Below, in pieces: positions 1 through 10,619 of a DNA stretch of 64,000 nt. Within the stretch, counting starts at the first letter, position 1; each line of letters begins with the position of its first letter. The DNA is from Amaranthus tricolor (taxonomy: Eukaryota > Streptophyta > Magnoliopsida > Caryophyllales > Amaranthaceae), in the NCBI RefSeq assembly GCF_026212465.1, contig NC_080053.1:8311054-8375053 (forward strand), written 5' to 3'. The notes beneath the pieces were generated by a model. That model did not search any database, was not told the origin of the DNA, and saw only the letters and a list, made by a program, of their open reading frames with translations. Position numbers and translations under genes: made by a program.

Positions 1-488
1 TAATTATAATTCTTAGTAGATAGATTGATAATACTTGTTCAATCCTATCTCTTAGTTTCAAAATCCAAAACTTTGTTTTTGATGATTTTGTTGAGTGAAA
101 CCAAACATGAACCTGTAAATTTTCAAAAAATATTTACCCCATATCCCAAGAATTATGAGCAATACCTCGCTTTGGCAGAATGTATTATTCATTATCAAAG
201 GCTTATAGGTGTTGTTTGGAAAAACAATAAAACTCAATATTATTTATGGGGATTCAAGTTAATTAACATGGTTAATATTAAGTGAACACATAGCATATTT
301 AACCAATACATTAACTTATGCAAGCAAAGACCAAAATAAAATAAACGTTCAAAGCAAATAAAAGCATGAATAAAAGATGATCTAGTATGGCCCCTAAAAA
401 AAAACTTCATGAAGCTTCCATGAATTTCCATTGATCACCTTCCTTGAAACTCCTTTCATTTGTGATTACATAATTTGAATAAAAAAAA
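1..488. other. AT-rich intergenic sequence, no gene recognised
   Basis: Short open frames exist on both strands but show no family motif, and I see no repeat or RNA structure that I can name. Confidence 0.5.
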
Positions 489-490
489 TT

Positions 491-582
491 ACGATACGCA
501 GATCGTATTTAATTACATTCCAAACAAACGATTCGCAGATCGTATATAATTACATTCAAAACAAACGATTCGCAGATCGTAT
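491..582. repeat. Three 37-bp direct repeats, each with a small palindrome
   Basis: An 18-bp core (ACGATNCGCAGATCGTAT) occurs at 491-508, 528-545 and 565-582, spaced exactly 37 bp apart. Each core has complementary arms (TACGAT/ATCGTA) around CGCAG and can fold as a short hairpin. The spacers (AATTACATTC..AAACAAA) are also conserved, so this is a true tandem repeat. Function unknown. Confidence 0.85.
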
Positions 583-726
583 ATACTCTTCTAATTTTAT
601 TTATAAACTTTGTTTTGGGCCATACTAGTCATAACATGTCAAAATAATATCAAATATTATAATTGGCAATAACAATGTAATATATCAAACTAAATGGTCA
701 TAACAATTAGCATATAAAATACCCTT

Positions 727-773
727 TATGTTTAGTCAAACTTAACTAATTTAAGTGAGACTATTTAAGAGCA

Positions 774-864
<91 letters not shown>

Positions 865-905
865 TAGTCAAACTTAACTAGTTTAAGTAAGACTATTTAA
901 AGGAA
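727..905. repeat. Direct repeat (~45 bp) flanking a (TA)n microsatellite
   Basis: Two ~45-bp copies at about 727-773 and 859-905, both starting TATGTTTAGTCAAACTTAAC, bracket an uninterrupted TA run at about 779-860. The copies differ at only a few positions. The arrangement fits a duplication with TA expansion between the copies. Confidence 0.85.
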
Positions 906-1154
906 AAAAAACACTTTAATCTATTTAAGGCTCATTAAAAGATATTTGCACATATGAAATTCAAAAAAAAAATAAAAGGTAGGTGGTCACCTTCATTGGG
1001 TCACCTTCATTTTACTTTCATGCTACAGGAAGAAATAATACAGATCCCAGAAAGGAGCCACGCAGCCGCCAGCAGCCGCCAGCAACCCGCCTCCCTCCGG
1101 CCATTATAGCCACCTAGACAGCCCGTGGTCTACGCTTCATCTCTGGTTATTGTT

Positions 1155-1570
1155 CTTTTTTTTTTTGATGTATTCGAACAAATTCGAATTGATATACCAT
1201 TTTTGTGCATGAATTGCTTTAAATTTCAGGAAAAACAAGTTTTTCGCATTTAAATCTCAATCCAATTGTACAAATTTTGTGTTTTAACAATTAAAATTGA
1301 ATTGGGGAAAAATTAGGGTATAAGCATTTTCGATCCAAAACACTTGAATACCATTACGAGAAACACAATAACAATGAACAAATTTTGTGTTTCATTTCAT
1401 TGTTTGGATTTCGTGAATAATCAAAGCCCCAAGACAATTAACACAAAATATCGAATTTTCATAAAAAAAACTGATTTTTTTTTTTTTTTGATGAATTCGA
1501 ACAAATTCGAATTGATATACAATATTTGGCATGAATGGCTTCAAATATCAGGAAAAACAAGTTTTTTTTT
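1155..1570. repeat. Imperfect ~90-bp direct repeat, copies ~322 bp apart
   Basis: The segment at about 1155-1246 (poly-T, then a TTCGAACAAATTCGAATTG core and GGAAAAACAAGTTTTT) recurs at about 1475-1570 with scattered substitutions. The sequence between also has related pieces (ACAAATTTTGTGTTT near 1270 and 1380), so a larger tandem duplication has decayed. A GC-rich pocket at about 1058-1130 with AGCCGCCAGC repeats lies just upstream. No gene is evident. Confidence 0.7.
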
Positions 1571-1732
1571 TTTTTTTTTTTTTTTTGCATTTATTTTTCA
1601 ATCCAATAGAAAATGAATATTATAAATAACTTCCAAACAGTTAACATAAAAAAACTGATTTTCATGCAAAAAAATGGTTGTATATTGTTCCAAATTAATA
1701 TAGATCATATGAATATTATTAATTAGGCTTAA

Positions 1733-1741
1733 CTGATACCA
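1733..1741 (-). other. Primer-binding site (tRNA-iMet type) of a copia element
   Basis: On the minus strand TGGTATCAG starts one base after the LTR end ...CCCAACA. This is the standard plant Ty1/copia primer site complementary to initiator tRNA-Met. It fixes the element orientation: transcription runs right to left and internal sequence should lie left of 1733, where nothing recognisable remains. Confidence 0.75.
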
Positions 1742-1742
1742 C

Positions 1743-2408
1743 TGTTGGGTTCGATGGATGCTTAAAGCGGAATTTCAGGAAACACTTCCCTAACATCTAT
1801 CTCAGGATCATAAACATAATCAGACATATGAATCATATAAAAGGATTAGTCTATATTACCTTTGTAGCGTGAAATCCACGAAATTAACGCGATAAGATAA
1901 TATGGAGAGCCTCAAACGTTGCTCCTCTATTCAGTCTACCAAAATCAATTGAATACCAACGTTTGCTAGAACGGAAGAGTATTGTTTCTCTTGCTTTTAC
2001 TGGTTTTTGTTTCTGTGTGTGTATGAATAATTGAGAGTGAGAGTTTAAATTAAAAATATCATTAACACTCACACCCCCATTATCCCCACTTCTCCACTAC
2101 TAGCATTATATCCTCATATAATACTAGTAACCTAGGTCAAAAGAAACCGATTCTTTTGTTAACCTAATTGGATCGCAAGCCCATACTCCTAATGGGCCCG
2201 AGTCATTTATCGTTCAATTGATTCTTTTGTAAGACCTTATAGGATTAATTATATTAGTTGTGATCCAATTATTATTGACCCACCAATTATATTTATTCTC
2301 TAGCAAGCAAATATAATTACTAATAATAATTAACTTTATTATCTTCATAAATATCCTATATATTTATATTTAGTAATTGTCGGAAATATCTACGGACATA
2401 TTCCTTCA
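1743..2408 (-). mobile_element. Ty1/copia LTR (5' LTR, minus strand; element truncated after the PBS)
   Basis: Read on the minus strand the 666-bp block begins TGAAGGAATATGTCCGTAGA and ends CCCAACA, followed after one base by a tRNA-iMet-type primer site. TG...CA termini plus an adjacent primer site mark it as a 5' LTR. No coding region of this element follows to the left, so it is a remnant. Its right border abuts a copia RNase H fragment on the opposite strand, implying insertion into an older copia element. Open frames inside the LTR are not genes. Confidence 0.75.
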
Positions 2409-2690
2409 GCATCTTCCTTATATCTCTATTATATACTGTGATAATTTAGGAGCTAATAATCTCAGTGCAAATCTGGTATTTCATTCTCGAATGAAACATC
2501 ATGCCCTTGCATTATCACTTCATTCGTTAACAAGTGCAAAATAAGTGTCTTCGCGTTACTCATGTCTCTACACGCGATCAGCTTGCCGATGCACTCATTA
2601 AACCTCTTAACCACCCTCGCATTAATCTTCTTATGTCCAAGATTGGCCTTTCACAATCGATTGTCCATCTTGAAGGGGCATATAAAGAAT
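2409..2690 (+). pseudogene. Ty1/copia RNase H C-terminal fragment
   Basis: The translation reads IYCDNLGANNLSANLVFHSR, then after a frameshift or stop near 2540 continues VSTRDQLADALIKPL and KIGLS. These match the signature end of copia RNase H (YCDN...VFHSRMKH...HVSTxDQLADALTKPL), which degrades the RNA of the cDNA hybrid during retrotransposition. The reading frame is broken at least once and everything upstream (gag, integrase, reverse transcriptase) is missing, cut off at the neighbouring LTR at 2408. The motif ATGCTGTACGATGCTCAATG near 2913-2932 resembles downstream LTR sequence of such elements, but this is weak. Confidence 0.8.
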
Positions 2691-2737
2691 AATATCTCAA
2701 GATATTCAATCAATGATATTATTTCAATCAATGATAT

Positions 2738-2738
<1 letters not shown>

Positions 2739-2818
<80 letters not shown>
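2739..2818. repeat. (TA)n microsatellite
   Basis: About 39 uninterrupted TA units. Open frames giving alternating I-Y residues here are artefacts. Confidence 0.97.
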
Positions 2819-2820
<2 letters not shown>

Positions 2821-3597
2821 TACAAAATATTGTATTGTATAATCTTATATGGAATATAATCATGGATATTAAGAAATAATCTTCTATAAGAAATCATTTC
2901 ACCATGTATATATATGCTGTACGATGCTCAATGGTAATATACACAACTGTTCTATATTTTATTCTCCTTCTAAACTAGACTTAATTTGGATATGTTCAGT
3001 TGCTTCTCTTCTTTACCAAACTAGACTTAATTTGGACTTTCACATTGGTAGTTGCATGGATTGGGCTATAATAGATTTGATGAGTGAATCGAGGATAGTA
3101 CCATATGATCAATCTAACAATACAAGATTTTAGTGTTATATGCTATACATTTCAATATTATTTTTTATCAAATGATCCGAGTCATCAGCTAGGTAGATTC
3201 AAACCTAAATTTTTCATTTTAGTAGAAAAAACGAGAAAAATATTTTCCTAAAATCAATTTCTCTAGCCTTCAAGTTCGTCCATTTCATTTTAATTTAGAC
3301 GTTTTCTAGTTTTATATGAGAACTTTTTAGTGAAAATAAATTGATTTAAATAGGACATAGAGTGCATACAAAAAAAAGGAGATATAGAACATTGTGAAGA
3401 GATTTTTTTTAAATGGTTTCAAGAGAAATCATCATTGATAAGTTGAAGTTGTAATAGGATTTCAAGTGTATTCTCATTAAAAATAATTTCAACAAATTGT
3501 ACCGAAGGCTCGAAGATGCGACCCGCTGCCAAAGGTGAATCACAAGTTAATCTAATTTCAAATACCACTAAACAACAACATTCACATTTCACATAAA
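2819..3597. other. Intergenic, no gene recognised
   Basis: AT-rich sequence. A 24-bp phrase beginning AAACTAGACTTAATTTGGA occurs twice (near 2972 and 3018). Open frames lack recognisable motifs. Confidence 0.5.
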
Positions 3598-4099
3598 TTC
3601 TATTAAAAGAATTGTAAAATGACAAATGACAACTCGTTAGACCTTTGACGTTAATGATAGCATTTTAGAACTTTGTTAAATATCATAATTTAACGGAACT
3701 TTTATTTGATTGCTTGGCATAAAGTTATCCAATTGGTAAATTTTTTTTGAAAATTTATGATTAAAAATTAAACATAAGTTAAAACTGTTAAAATTAACTT
3801 TGATTGAACTTAAAAATAAACATCTTTTATTTATTTTTTAATATATAGATATATTTAGATTTTATATAAGGAAATCGAATCATCTATGCAGGAGTTTAAT
3901 GATATTTTGCAAATCTGCAAATTAATAAAATAATTATCTCTTTAAAAATGGAAATTTGACAATATAATTTAGTTAAATATTCTATATGAATATTAAATAT
4001 TAGATATTCTATATACAATTGCAAACCTTTTCAATTAAATTAAATTTATTTATAAATAAAAATTTAAATATCCGTGCATTGTACGAGTTTTTATGCTAG
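3598..4099 (+). mobile_element. Helitron-like non-autonomous element, 3' end
   Basis: The segment ends with TATCCGTGCATTGTACGAG, a short T-rich run and CTAG|T at 4096-4100. An imperfect hairpin a few bases before CTAG is the plant Helitron 3' terminus. The body (from TAAAAGAATTGTAAAAT, about 3603) is similar to a second copy at about 15008-15642 that ends in the same way. The 5' end (TC) was not located, so the start is only the limit of visible similarity. No Rep/helicase gene is present. Confidence 0.5.
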
Positions 4100-5281
4100 T
4101 AATTTATAAGCTTATTATCATTAATACTTTATGATAGCAATTACAATTAATGACTATTAAAAGGAACAAAATTAATGATTGTTCAATTTGCTTAATCCTA
4201 TGTCTCTGTCTTTCTCCATTCTCTGTTTTCGAAAGTGTTGCTGCTGCACGCTTGAAACATTGTTTCCGGCTGCCGGCCTAAGTCCCACTTCTGCCATTTT
4301 TTTGCCTTGCTGGTTGTAGTGTTGTACCATTGTCGTCGGTCGAGCGTGTATGAATTAAGTAAAAACTATTAAAATTGAATTATAATATAGAATTTAATTA
4401 AGCTTTGTATTGTGAATTTGAGTATGATTTAATTTGGATATAATTTGAATTTACTTTAAATTATGAAAATTTTAATTTTATTTGTGTATGGTTTGGCTAT
4501 TATTTGTTTTGAATTAGAAATTTATTTTTCTTTAAATTATGATAATTTCAATTAAATTTGCTTTAAATTATGATAATTTCAATTTGGAATTAGAATTTAT
4601 GTTTGTAGTTGTGTATGATTTCATGGATTGTAAGTCATGAATGAAATTAAAACTCATCATTGTAATTATAACTTTAATTAACTGATAAAATATCAAATTT
4701 ATTTTAAAATTTGTTGTATTGATTTTAGGATGAAATCATTAAAAAATTCGCCAAATATATATTTGTTTTAAAGTAAAAGAATGAAGATTTTATGGAGACT
4801 CCTCAAACTTCAAATTCATTTCAAGAACCTTTTTAACACCAACTTACTCTTCACGTCAATCACCAAATTCTACCCCAATTCCTACACCAAGTAAAGAACC
4901 AGCACTACACCAATTTGTAGATCATTGGATTGACTAAGTGAAAATAATATTTTCTCTCTTGAATGTGATCCGTGATTAAGGGGAGAATTTAAGACTTTTA
5001 TGTAGATGATAAGGAGATACTGATTCTTGAATACATTTGAAGAGTGTCAACAAAAAGATCATCATTTCCTGATATTTATGATGATTGTCTATTTTCTTAA
5101 TGTAGATGAACACATGAACTAGATTGTGAACTTGAGGGCTAGGTGATCAAGAAATGCTCTAGAGTTAATTCTTGTATGATGACTCAACTACTTTAAGTGA
5201 TGATAATTCAAAACACATATTAAATTACACAAATAAATTTAGAAATTATATTTAATTGTTTAAGTAGGTCCGAAATCATAT
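4100..5281. other. Intergenic, no gene recognised
   Basis: Mostly AT-rich with imperfect internal repeats (TTTAAATTATGATAATTTCA occurs twice near 4531-4580). A less AT-rich pocket at about 4195-4350 could be leader sequence but has no convincing open frame. Confidence 0.5.
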
Positions 5282-5290
5282 TAAATATTA

Positions 5291-5438
5291 CGGATATTTT
5301 ATGATATATCACTGAGTTTCTTCAAAATTCACCATATACCACACGAAATGTTTTAATTCACCATATACCATTGAGTTTACGTTCGTTAGCACGGAATACC
5401 ATTAATGACAACTGCTGTCAGTGTACCGTTTGTGGTTT
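5291..5438 (+). repeat. Left TIR of Pack-MULE
   Basis: Pairs with 6595-6743 in inverse orientation. Shared blocks include CACTGAGTTTCTTC, AATTCACCATATACCA (present twice within each TIR), CATTAATGACAACTG and CCGTTTGTGGT. The visible differences are single-base substitutions. Confidence 0.9.
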
Positions 5439-5461
5439 ACTACCAGTATGCCCTTACACAT

Positions 5462-6590
5462 TCAACTGGCGCCATTGTTAGGCTTGACTTCCCCAAAAAA
5501 ATCAAAAAATGACATCCTTATTTCCGAGGCAGGAGTCTTAGTGGTATGGTTCTTCTTGGTGGTCGAGTTGCTAACCTTTGAAAGATGTGGGGTTTCACTG
5601 GCTCTCGAACTTTCTGCAACCTGTGATTCCTTCTTCAGTTTTTTCACATTAACAACAAACAAACGGAATACATTTCCTAAACCAGGCAACGCCTATATCC
5701 TTCCCTCTGAAACAAGGTTATCTACTTTATCAAAAAGGTGTCTATGAAAGCTCTTGATAATCATTCTTGAACTTCGCAATTTTTTATCAACTGAAGAATT
5801 GTACTTATCTTAATGTGTAAGCTAAGATACTCATCGAGATGAACTGAATGGAACAATCCATAAGAAAGAATCTCCTCAACCAACTTGAACAGTTTTTGCA
5901 CTAAAACAAGACTTTTATCTTAGGTTTGATCATGCAACAAACCCATAAGATGCAATAGTGGTTCAAGAAGTTTATCTACAAAATCACGAAAAGCATTTTT
6001 GCGACAAGGATGCAACCTCAAGAACTTGGAGAATGGCTCCAGCACCAAACAAGAAGATTCTGTGACCAAGTCTCGCACACCACTATCTTGGTAACTTTCT
6101 GTGTACAATCTGATTAAAAGTTCAAGCAGTGAGCTAACAGCCACTGCCCACACATCCAGATTTTCATTCAACAATCGGCCACGGAAAGAAAATAGCAATT
6201 TTAAGCAGTCATTCATAGTCTTAAATAATTGAATCTTTACAGAAGTAAAAGTGAGTTCTTTAATTTCTATATCAACAGAATTAGATGAATGCAAAGCACT
6301 CCTGGCCATAGATGCAGTAACCCTTAATATATCCCGTGACAAGCTCAACAGAACACACATTCTTTCTTATTCCTTCAAGCAAAATTTGAGTATCTCCCAG
6401 CACCTACAATCTAAAACAAACTTTGACACCTTCGAATCCTTGTCTCCAGCTCTAATGTTCTTTTCGGAAGTAATCAGTAACGATTGAATCCATTTACTAA
6501 TGTGTGCTATCAACCTTGAAATACTCAAGGTGTTGAACTCCTCAACATCATTGTCCCATTTAGTGATCCTTGAACTCACAAAATTGTGAG
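5462..6590 (-). pseudogene. Captured host gene fragment, Urb2/Npa2-like (tentative)
   Basis: On the minus strand one frame runs from about 6579 to 5920 with a single in-frame TAA near 6363 (after ...WEILKFCLKE). Two further pieces follow downstream after stops or frameshifts (LFKLVEEILSYGLFHSVHLD near 5880-5820; IKSFHRHLF.KVDNL and GLGNVFRLFVVNVKKLKKES near 5760-5620). The leucine-rich helical protein, with LLELLIRLYTES and FRDFVDKLLEPLLHLMG, looks to me like the plant Urb2/Npa2 family (nucleolar ribosome-biogenesis proteins), recalled without a search. There is no start codon or domain completeness: it is an exon-derived fragment inside the Pack-MULE, bounded by the TIRs. Another large helical-repeat protein is possible. 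Confidence 0.5.
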
Positions 6591-6594
6591 TTAA

Positions 6595-6743
6595 TTTACC
6601 ACAAACGGCACACTGACGTCAGTTGTCATTAATGGTATTCTGTGCTAACGGACGAAAACTCAATGGTATATGGTGAATTAGAATATTTTGTGTGGTATAT
6701 GGTGAATTTCGAAGAAACTCAGTGGTATATCATGAAATATCCG
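6595..6743 (-). repeat. Right TIR of Pack-MULE
   Basis: Inverted copy of 5291-5438. It ends GAAATATCCG and is followed directly by the TAAATATTA target duplication. Confidence 0.9.
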
Positions 6744-6752
6744 TAAATATTA

Positions 6753-7923
6753 AGTGATTGGTTGATAAATAATTTAAGTCCAAAATATATTGAATTTAGT
6801 TTAAATTTAAATGACTTAAGTTAATTGTATTTGGATAAGGTTGTATTTGAATTTGAATTTGAATATTGACGTGTATTTAAGATGTTTCACACGTTTTGTT
6901 ATTTGAATTTTTGAATAAATATTTTACTTGGTAATCAAGCTATACTAATTATAGGTTTTCCTATAAGCGTGAGATATTTTGAATCTTAACTAAAAATAGG
7001 AAAAAGAATTCAAATTAAGCTAAAATATAGAAATTTAAGTTGAATTATATTTACACGGTATTATTATTTGAATTATTGAATTTTAAATACGTGGAAGCAC
7101 ATCAAAGATTTGAAATAGCGAAAAATAGCATCCAAAAACTTGTTTGAATAAGTGTCAAGTGGGGCGTCAGTTTTGCTTGCGTCTCAAGGTTTTAAAGACT
7201 GGCCCAGATTAATTAGATTGGAGAGGGTTCCTTGGTTTGCTAGATTATGTTGAGGCGTGGCAAATATACTTGAAGCTTCATTCAGGGATTAAGATTGCAA
7301 CACTTCTCATAAAATTTCTCTTCTTGCATTAAGATCTAGTATTCATAAAGCGTTGTAAAACTTAATTCATCTAACTCTTTCATTTGTAATAGGTTTTAGA
7401 GTTAGAAAGAGTTAGAACTTTTGTTATTAACTACGCCTGAGTTTGGAATACTTTTTAAAGTATTCAATTTGTTTTGTCTGTTGTGAGATTGGGATTTGTA
7501 CTTTTATTAAGAAAACTTATAAGACGTTCTTCAAGTGAAAAAATGTGCTGAGAGAAGATAGAGAGATATTCTAAGTTGTCTTAAAGTTCATTAATAAAAG
7601 CGTTGAATAGGTTGGTAGAGAACCCATAGGCGAGGAGTAGGCTATTAATAGTTGAATCTCATTACCAAATCCCTTGTTCTATTTAAAGTTTATTTGGGCA
7701 CATATTTCTTAGCTCTATCATTCGACCTAATATAGTTCTAGAAAACTGTTTTGAAAGGTCTCCCAAGCTCTTGAGCTTACCTTCCAGAGAAAAATTTTAA
7801 AAGGGCATAATCTCTATTCACCCCCTTTAGAGAGTATTCGATCTCCAATCAATCTTCATTGTAATGGGTCAGTTGCGTTTTCTTTGTTTTACATTATTTA
7901 TCTTTCAAGTTATGCTTTACTTT
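6753..7923. other. Intergenic with possible decayed LTR sequence
   Basis: No open frame of note. The stretch at about 7300-7860 ends with ATTCACCCCCTTTAGAGAG, a phrase reminiscent of the 3' end of some copia LTRs and their leaders, but I could not identify paired termini or a primer site. Confidence 0.3.
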
Positions 7924-8298
7924 GTGTCGCTTGGATTGAATATAAATATTTAGGGGGTTAAAAAGTCAAACAGTGAAATAAAGGTAAGTAGAGGTGTAAA
8001 TAAAGTAATTAAAATACTTGTGAAAGATGTAGAATGAGAGTAAAGTAAAATAGATGAATAAAAAAGAATGATGATTTCTCTCATTTGGAGTAAATATTCC
8101 CCCACCATCCTCTAGGGTAAATTTATACCCCCAATATGAGGGAAATAACTATTATTTAATCCATTTTCATTACCTTCTAACCAATTCTTCTACCTTTCTA
8201 ACAATTAAATTCCGTTAAACTTCTATCTAATTAAATTTATTTTCCTACTTTGACTTTTATTTACCCCTTAAATATTTACACTCAATCCAAGTGACCCC
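7924..8298. mobile_element. MITE with ~50-bp terminal inverted repeats
   Basis: The left end reads GTGTCGCTTGGATTGAATAT and continues TAAATATTTAGGGGGTTAAAA. The right end read in reverse is GGTCACTTGGATTGAGTGTA followed by AATATTTAAGGGGTAAATAA. The inverted match extends about 50 bp into AAAGTCAAA. There is no coding capacity. The exact outer boundary and target duplication are not certain, so the superfamily is left open. Confidence 0.75.
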
Positions 8299-9289
8299 TC
8301 GATGAAAACTAAGATGTTTTTATTAAGCTGACAACCCCATATTTCGAATCATACGTCTGCCCCTATATATATATAGATATTTTCGAAGTTAACATAATAT
8401 AATAAATTCAACTTTGTTTGAATTCTTAACACCAATATCAGTTGAGACCTTGTATTTGTGAATTTCAATCCAAAGCAAAGAGATCAATCCATGAATAATT
8501 AAGAATAAAGACATGAGGATAAAGTAACGTTGTTGATTTGTAGTTCATTGTTGTTGACACTATGAAAGGTTTTAATAAGTGGAAACATAGTAATAAAATG
8601 AACACTATTGTTGGTCCATACATTCCAATTGTTAGTGTTTACAGTCGGTGGAAGTGAGGAAGTGAGGAAGTATGTAGTTAGATAATATTAAGATATAGAC
8701 GTAGAATTGACGTAGTACAATTTTGAATAAAGTAGTGGTGGAAGGTGGACTTAAATGGCCAAATAAAAGAAAGTTGTATAGAAGAATAAATAGTAACGTG
8801 TAAAAAGGAGGAGATTATGTCAATGTGGATGGTGAACAAAATATTAATGCTTAGCGCATTATATGAGGATATGATTTATATATGCATAATAATAAGAACT
8901 GTAACACCAACAACGTATAGTAGGGTATTTGATTCCGAACATCAAATAGATTACTAGTATTTTTTTAAAAAGTAATTGGAGTTCATCGTTAGTAATTTCA
9001 AGGAAAATTTATCGTTAATGACAGCAAACAAGTACTCCCATGGCTAGTTCTTGGGGTATCCGGGGTAGAAAATTGCCTATGGCAGGGGCCTCAAATATTA
9101 AATCACGCTATTTGGATCTGGTTCTGAACAACACTTTTTAAGTGATTTATTTGTAAATTATTTTTATATTTGAAGTAATATAATGTTACAATACATTTTA
9201 TTTTTCTTGAGGTATAAATTTTTTTTATCTTTAGTTCGCTAGGAATTGAGTGTCTATATTGGTAGCATTGTGGGGGATTTATCAGAAGA
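8299..9289. other. Intergenic, nothing recognised
   Basis: AT-rich sequence without gene, structured repeat or transposon end that I can support. Confidence 0.5.
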
Positions 9290-9671
9290 TAAGTGTTACC
9301 TTCTTCTAAGGCTTGTGATCTTGAAGAACTCTAGGTGAAAGTGAATAAAAAGACTTTACCCAAATCCTACGAGCAATAGAAAGCTCAAGGGTAGAGATTA
9401 GGTACTATTAGAGAACTAAACTCCATAATTATTGTGCTCTTTATCTTTGTACTTTTACCTTCTGTTTTCATTTGCTCAAATAAGTCTCAAACGTATTCTA
9501 TAAAACACATTTTTGTTATAATTTTAAGGCCCTTACTTGTTATCAGCAAAATGTTGTCATCCTCAATTCAAGCCGCCTTCTAGAGTATTCCGTCACCCTT
9601 ATTAATGCTTCAATTTGTATCAGAGCCTAGCACATACAATCTTCTTTTAATCATTAATGAGGTACTTCATA
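9290..9671 (+). mobile_element. Copia-type LTR end and primer-binding region (remnant)
   Basis: TTGTATCAGAGCC at about 9615-9627 closely matches the tRNA-iMet primer site (TGGTATCAGAGC) of plant copia elements. It is followed 45 bp later by a gag-like start. The preceding ~300 bp (ending GCCTTCTAGAGTATTCCGTC) has the composition of an LTR end and leader, but I could not fix the LTR start. Confidence 0.5.
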
Positions 9672-9815
9672 ATGAATTTACAAGGTGATGGCAGTTTTAT
9701 TCAAAGACGTGCTTTTAATCGTCCTCCTCTATTATGTGGAAACAACATTGTTAATTAACATTCTTTAACGCAAATGTTCATTATTGATCAAGACCTTGAA
9801 ATATGGGTGATAAGT
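9672..9815 (+). pseudogene. Copia gag N-terminal fragment
   Basis: ATG at 9672 opens MNLQGDGSFIQRR followed by RPPLLCGNN, an in-frame TAA where copia gag normally has an aromatic residue of NYxxW, then HSLTQMFIIDQDLEIW. The RPP-x-F-x-G-x-NY...W...M...D-x-E-x-W pattern is the start of plant copia gag (the capsid-like protein). It is cut off about 30 bp before a CACTA-like terminus at 9846. Confidence 0.65.
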
Positions 9816-9845
9816 ACAATATTTTATGCTTATTGCATCTACTTT

Positions 9846-10090
9846 CACTATAAAAAATATTGTATCTATCCACACTCATTTGCCTACGCTTAATTTAGTG
9901 TGGGCATAATATTTAATTTAGCCACGCTTTCTAAGCGTGGGGAAATAAGCCTACTTATAAGAGTGGAAAAAAGAAAGTTAAAGATAAAAACTCAATTATG
10001 AGCTAAACATTACCCAGGCTTATAAATATGAATATAACTCTAATTAACCACACATATAAACGTGGATATTTGCCTACTAAATATAAATTA
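9846..10090. mobile_element. CACTA-like transposon terminus with subterminal inverted motifs
   Basis: The block starts CACTATAAAAAATATTG and is followed by repeated motifs in both orientations (CCACGCTTTCTAAGCGTGG at about 9921-9939; related GTGTGGGCATAA, CCCAGGCTTATAA and TATAAACGTGG). CACTA-TIR plus short subterminal repeats fits an En/Spm-type end. The partner terminus was not found in the window, so the extent is unknown. The gag fragment ending just before suggests insertion into a copia element. Confidence 0.45.
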
Positions 10091-10619
10091 TTCGAATTAC
10101 TTTAATTAACAAATTAAAAAACTCTATATTTTCCAAATTTGAATTTCATTTATGCGCTGCTTCTTATTCTGCCCCAGTTTCCTCCATTGTAGAGGGATCT
10201 CAACTTTAGCTTCTTATTCTTTAATACATTGGTTCCAGGTAGGATTTCTCCTTCTTTCCTAATTTATTAGACTATACCTCATCCTTTGTCGTTATCGGCT
10301 TAACTGCTCACGACGACACTTCTTTCTCTTCAGTGTTACGTTGGATCATAAGACATCTCCTCCTCAACTATGACTTCAGCTTGACGACATATATGATTTT
10401 AGTATGATTTTTTGGCACAAAACCTCTATAAGTCAATACTCACACTTTCTTCAACCAATAATTAATGCTTGCCTTATATTTTCTCAGCCAATCCATACCC
10501 GAAACTTATCCATTGGAAACTCCATAAAATCTAATTTGATCCCAAAAAATTCTAGTCGTATATCCCTAAAAACTCTATCAAATCAAATAAAATATATGCA
10601 GGGAATGTGTTGACTAAGA
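10091..10619. other. Intergenic, no gene recognised
   Basis: Pyrimidine-rich sequence at 10145-10330 and a 69-residue open frame at 10404-10613 without recognisable motif. Possibly interior of the CACTA-like element starting at 9846, but no coding evidence supports this. Confidence 0.4.

Larger units (their letters stand above)
5291..6743. mobile_element. Pack-MULE: non-autonomous Mutator-like transposon carrying a host gene fragment
   Basis: The element is 1453 bp with long terminal inverted repeats (about 148 bp, roughly 90% identical by eye). Both begin CGGATATTT(T/C)ATGATATA. It is flanked by a perfect 9-bp direct repeat, TAAATATTA, at 5282-5290 and 6744-6752. Long TIRs with a 9-bp target duplication are diagnostic of Mutator-like elements. 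The interior encodes no transposase but holds, on the minus strand, ~1.1 kb of degraded protein-coding sequence, which makes it a Pack-MULE. The intact target duplication and similar TIRs suggest fairly recent insertion. Confidence 0.92.

Noticed and set aside
25..285. 86-residue plus-strand frame at the window start
   Set aside because: No domain, biased AT-rich codons, and no supporting context; not reported as a gene.
1884..2072. Minus-strand open frame inside the copia LTR
   Set aside because: It lies wholly within the LTR between its TG and CA ends; LTRs of this class are non-coding.
5421..5747. 108-residue plus-strand frame inside the Pack-MULE
   Set aside because: The minus strand carries the protein-like sequence continuous with the captured gene; the plus frame is its complement.
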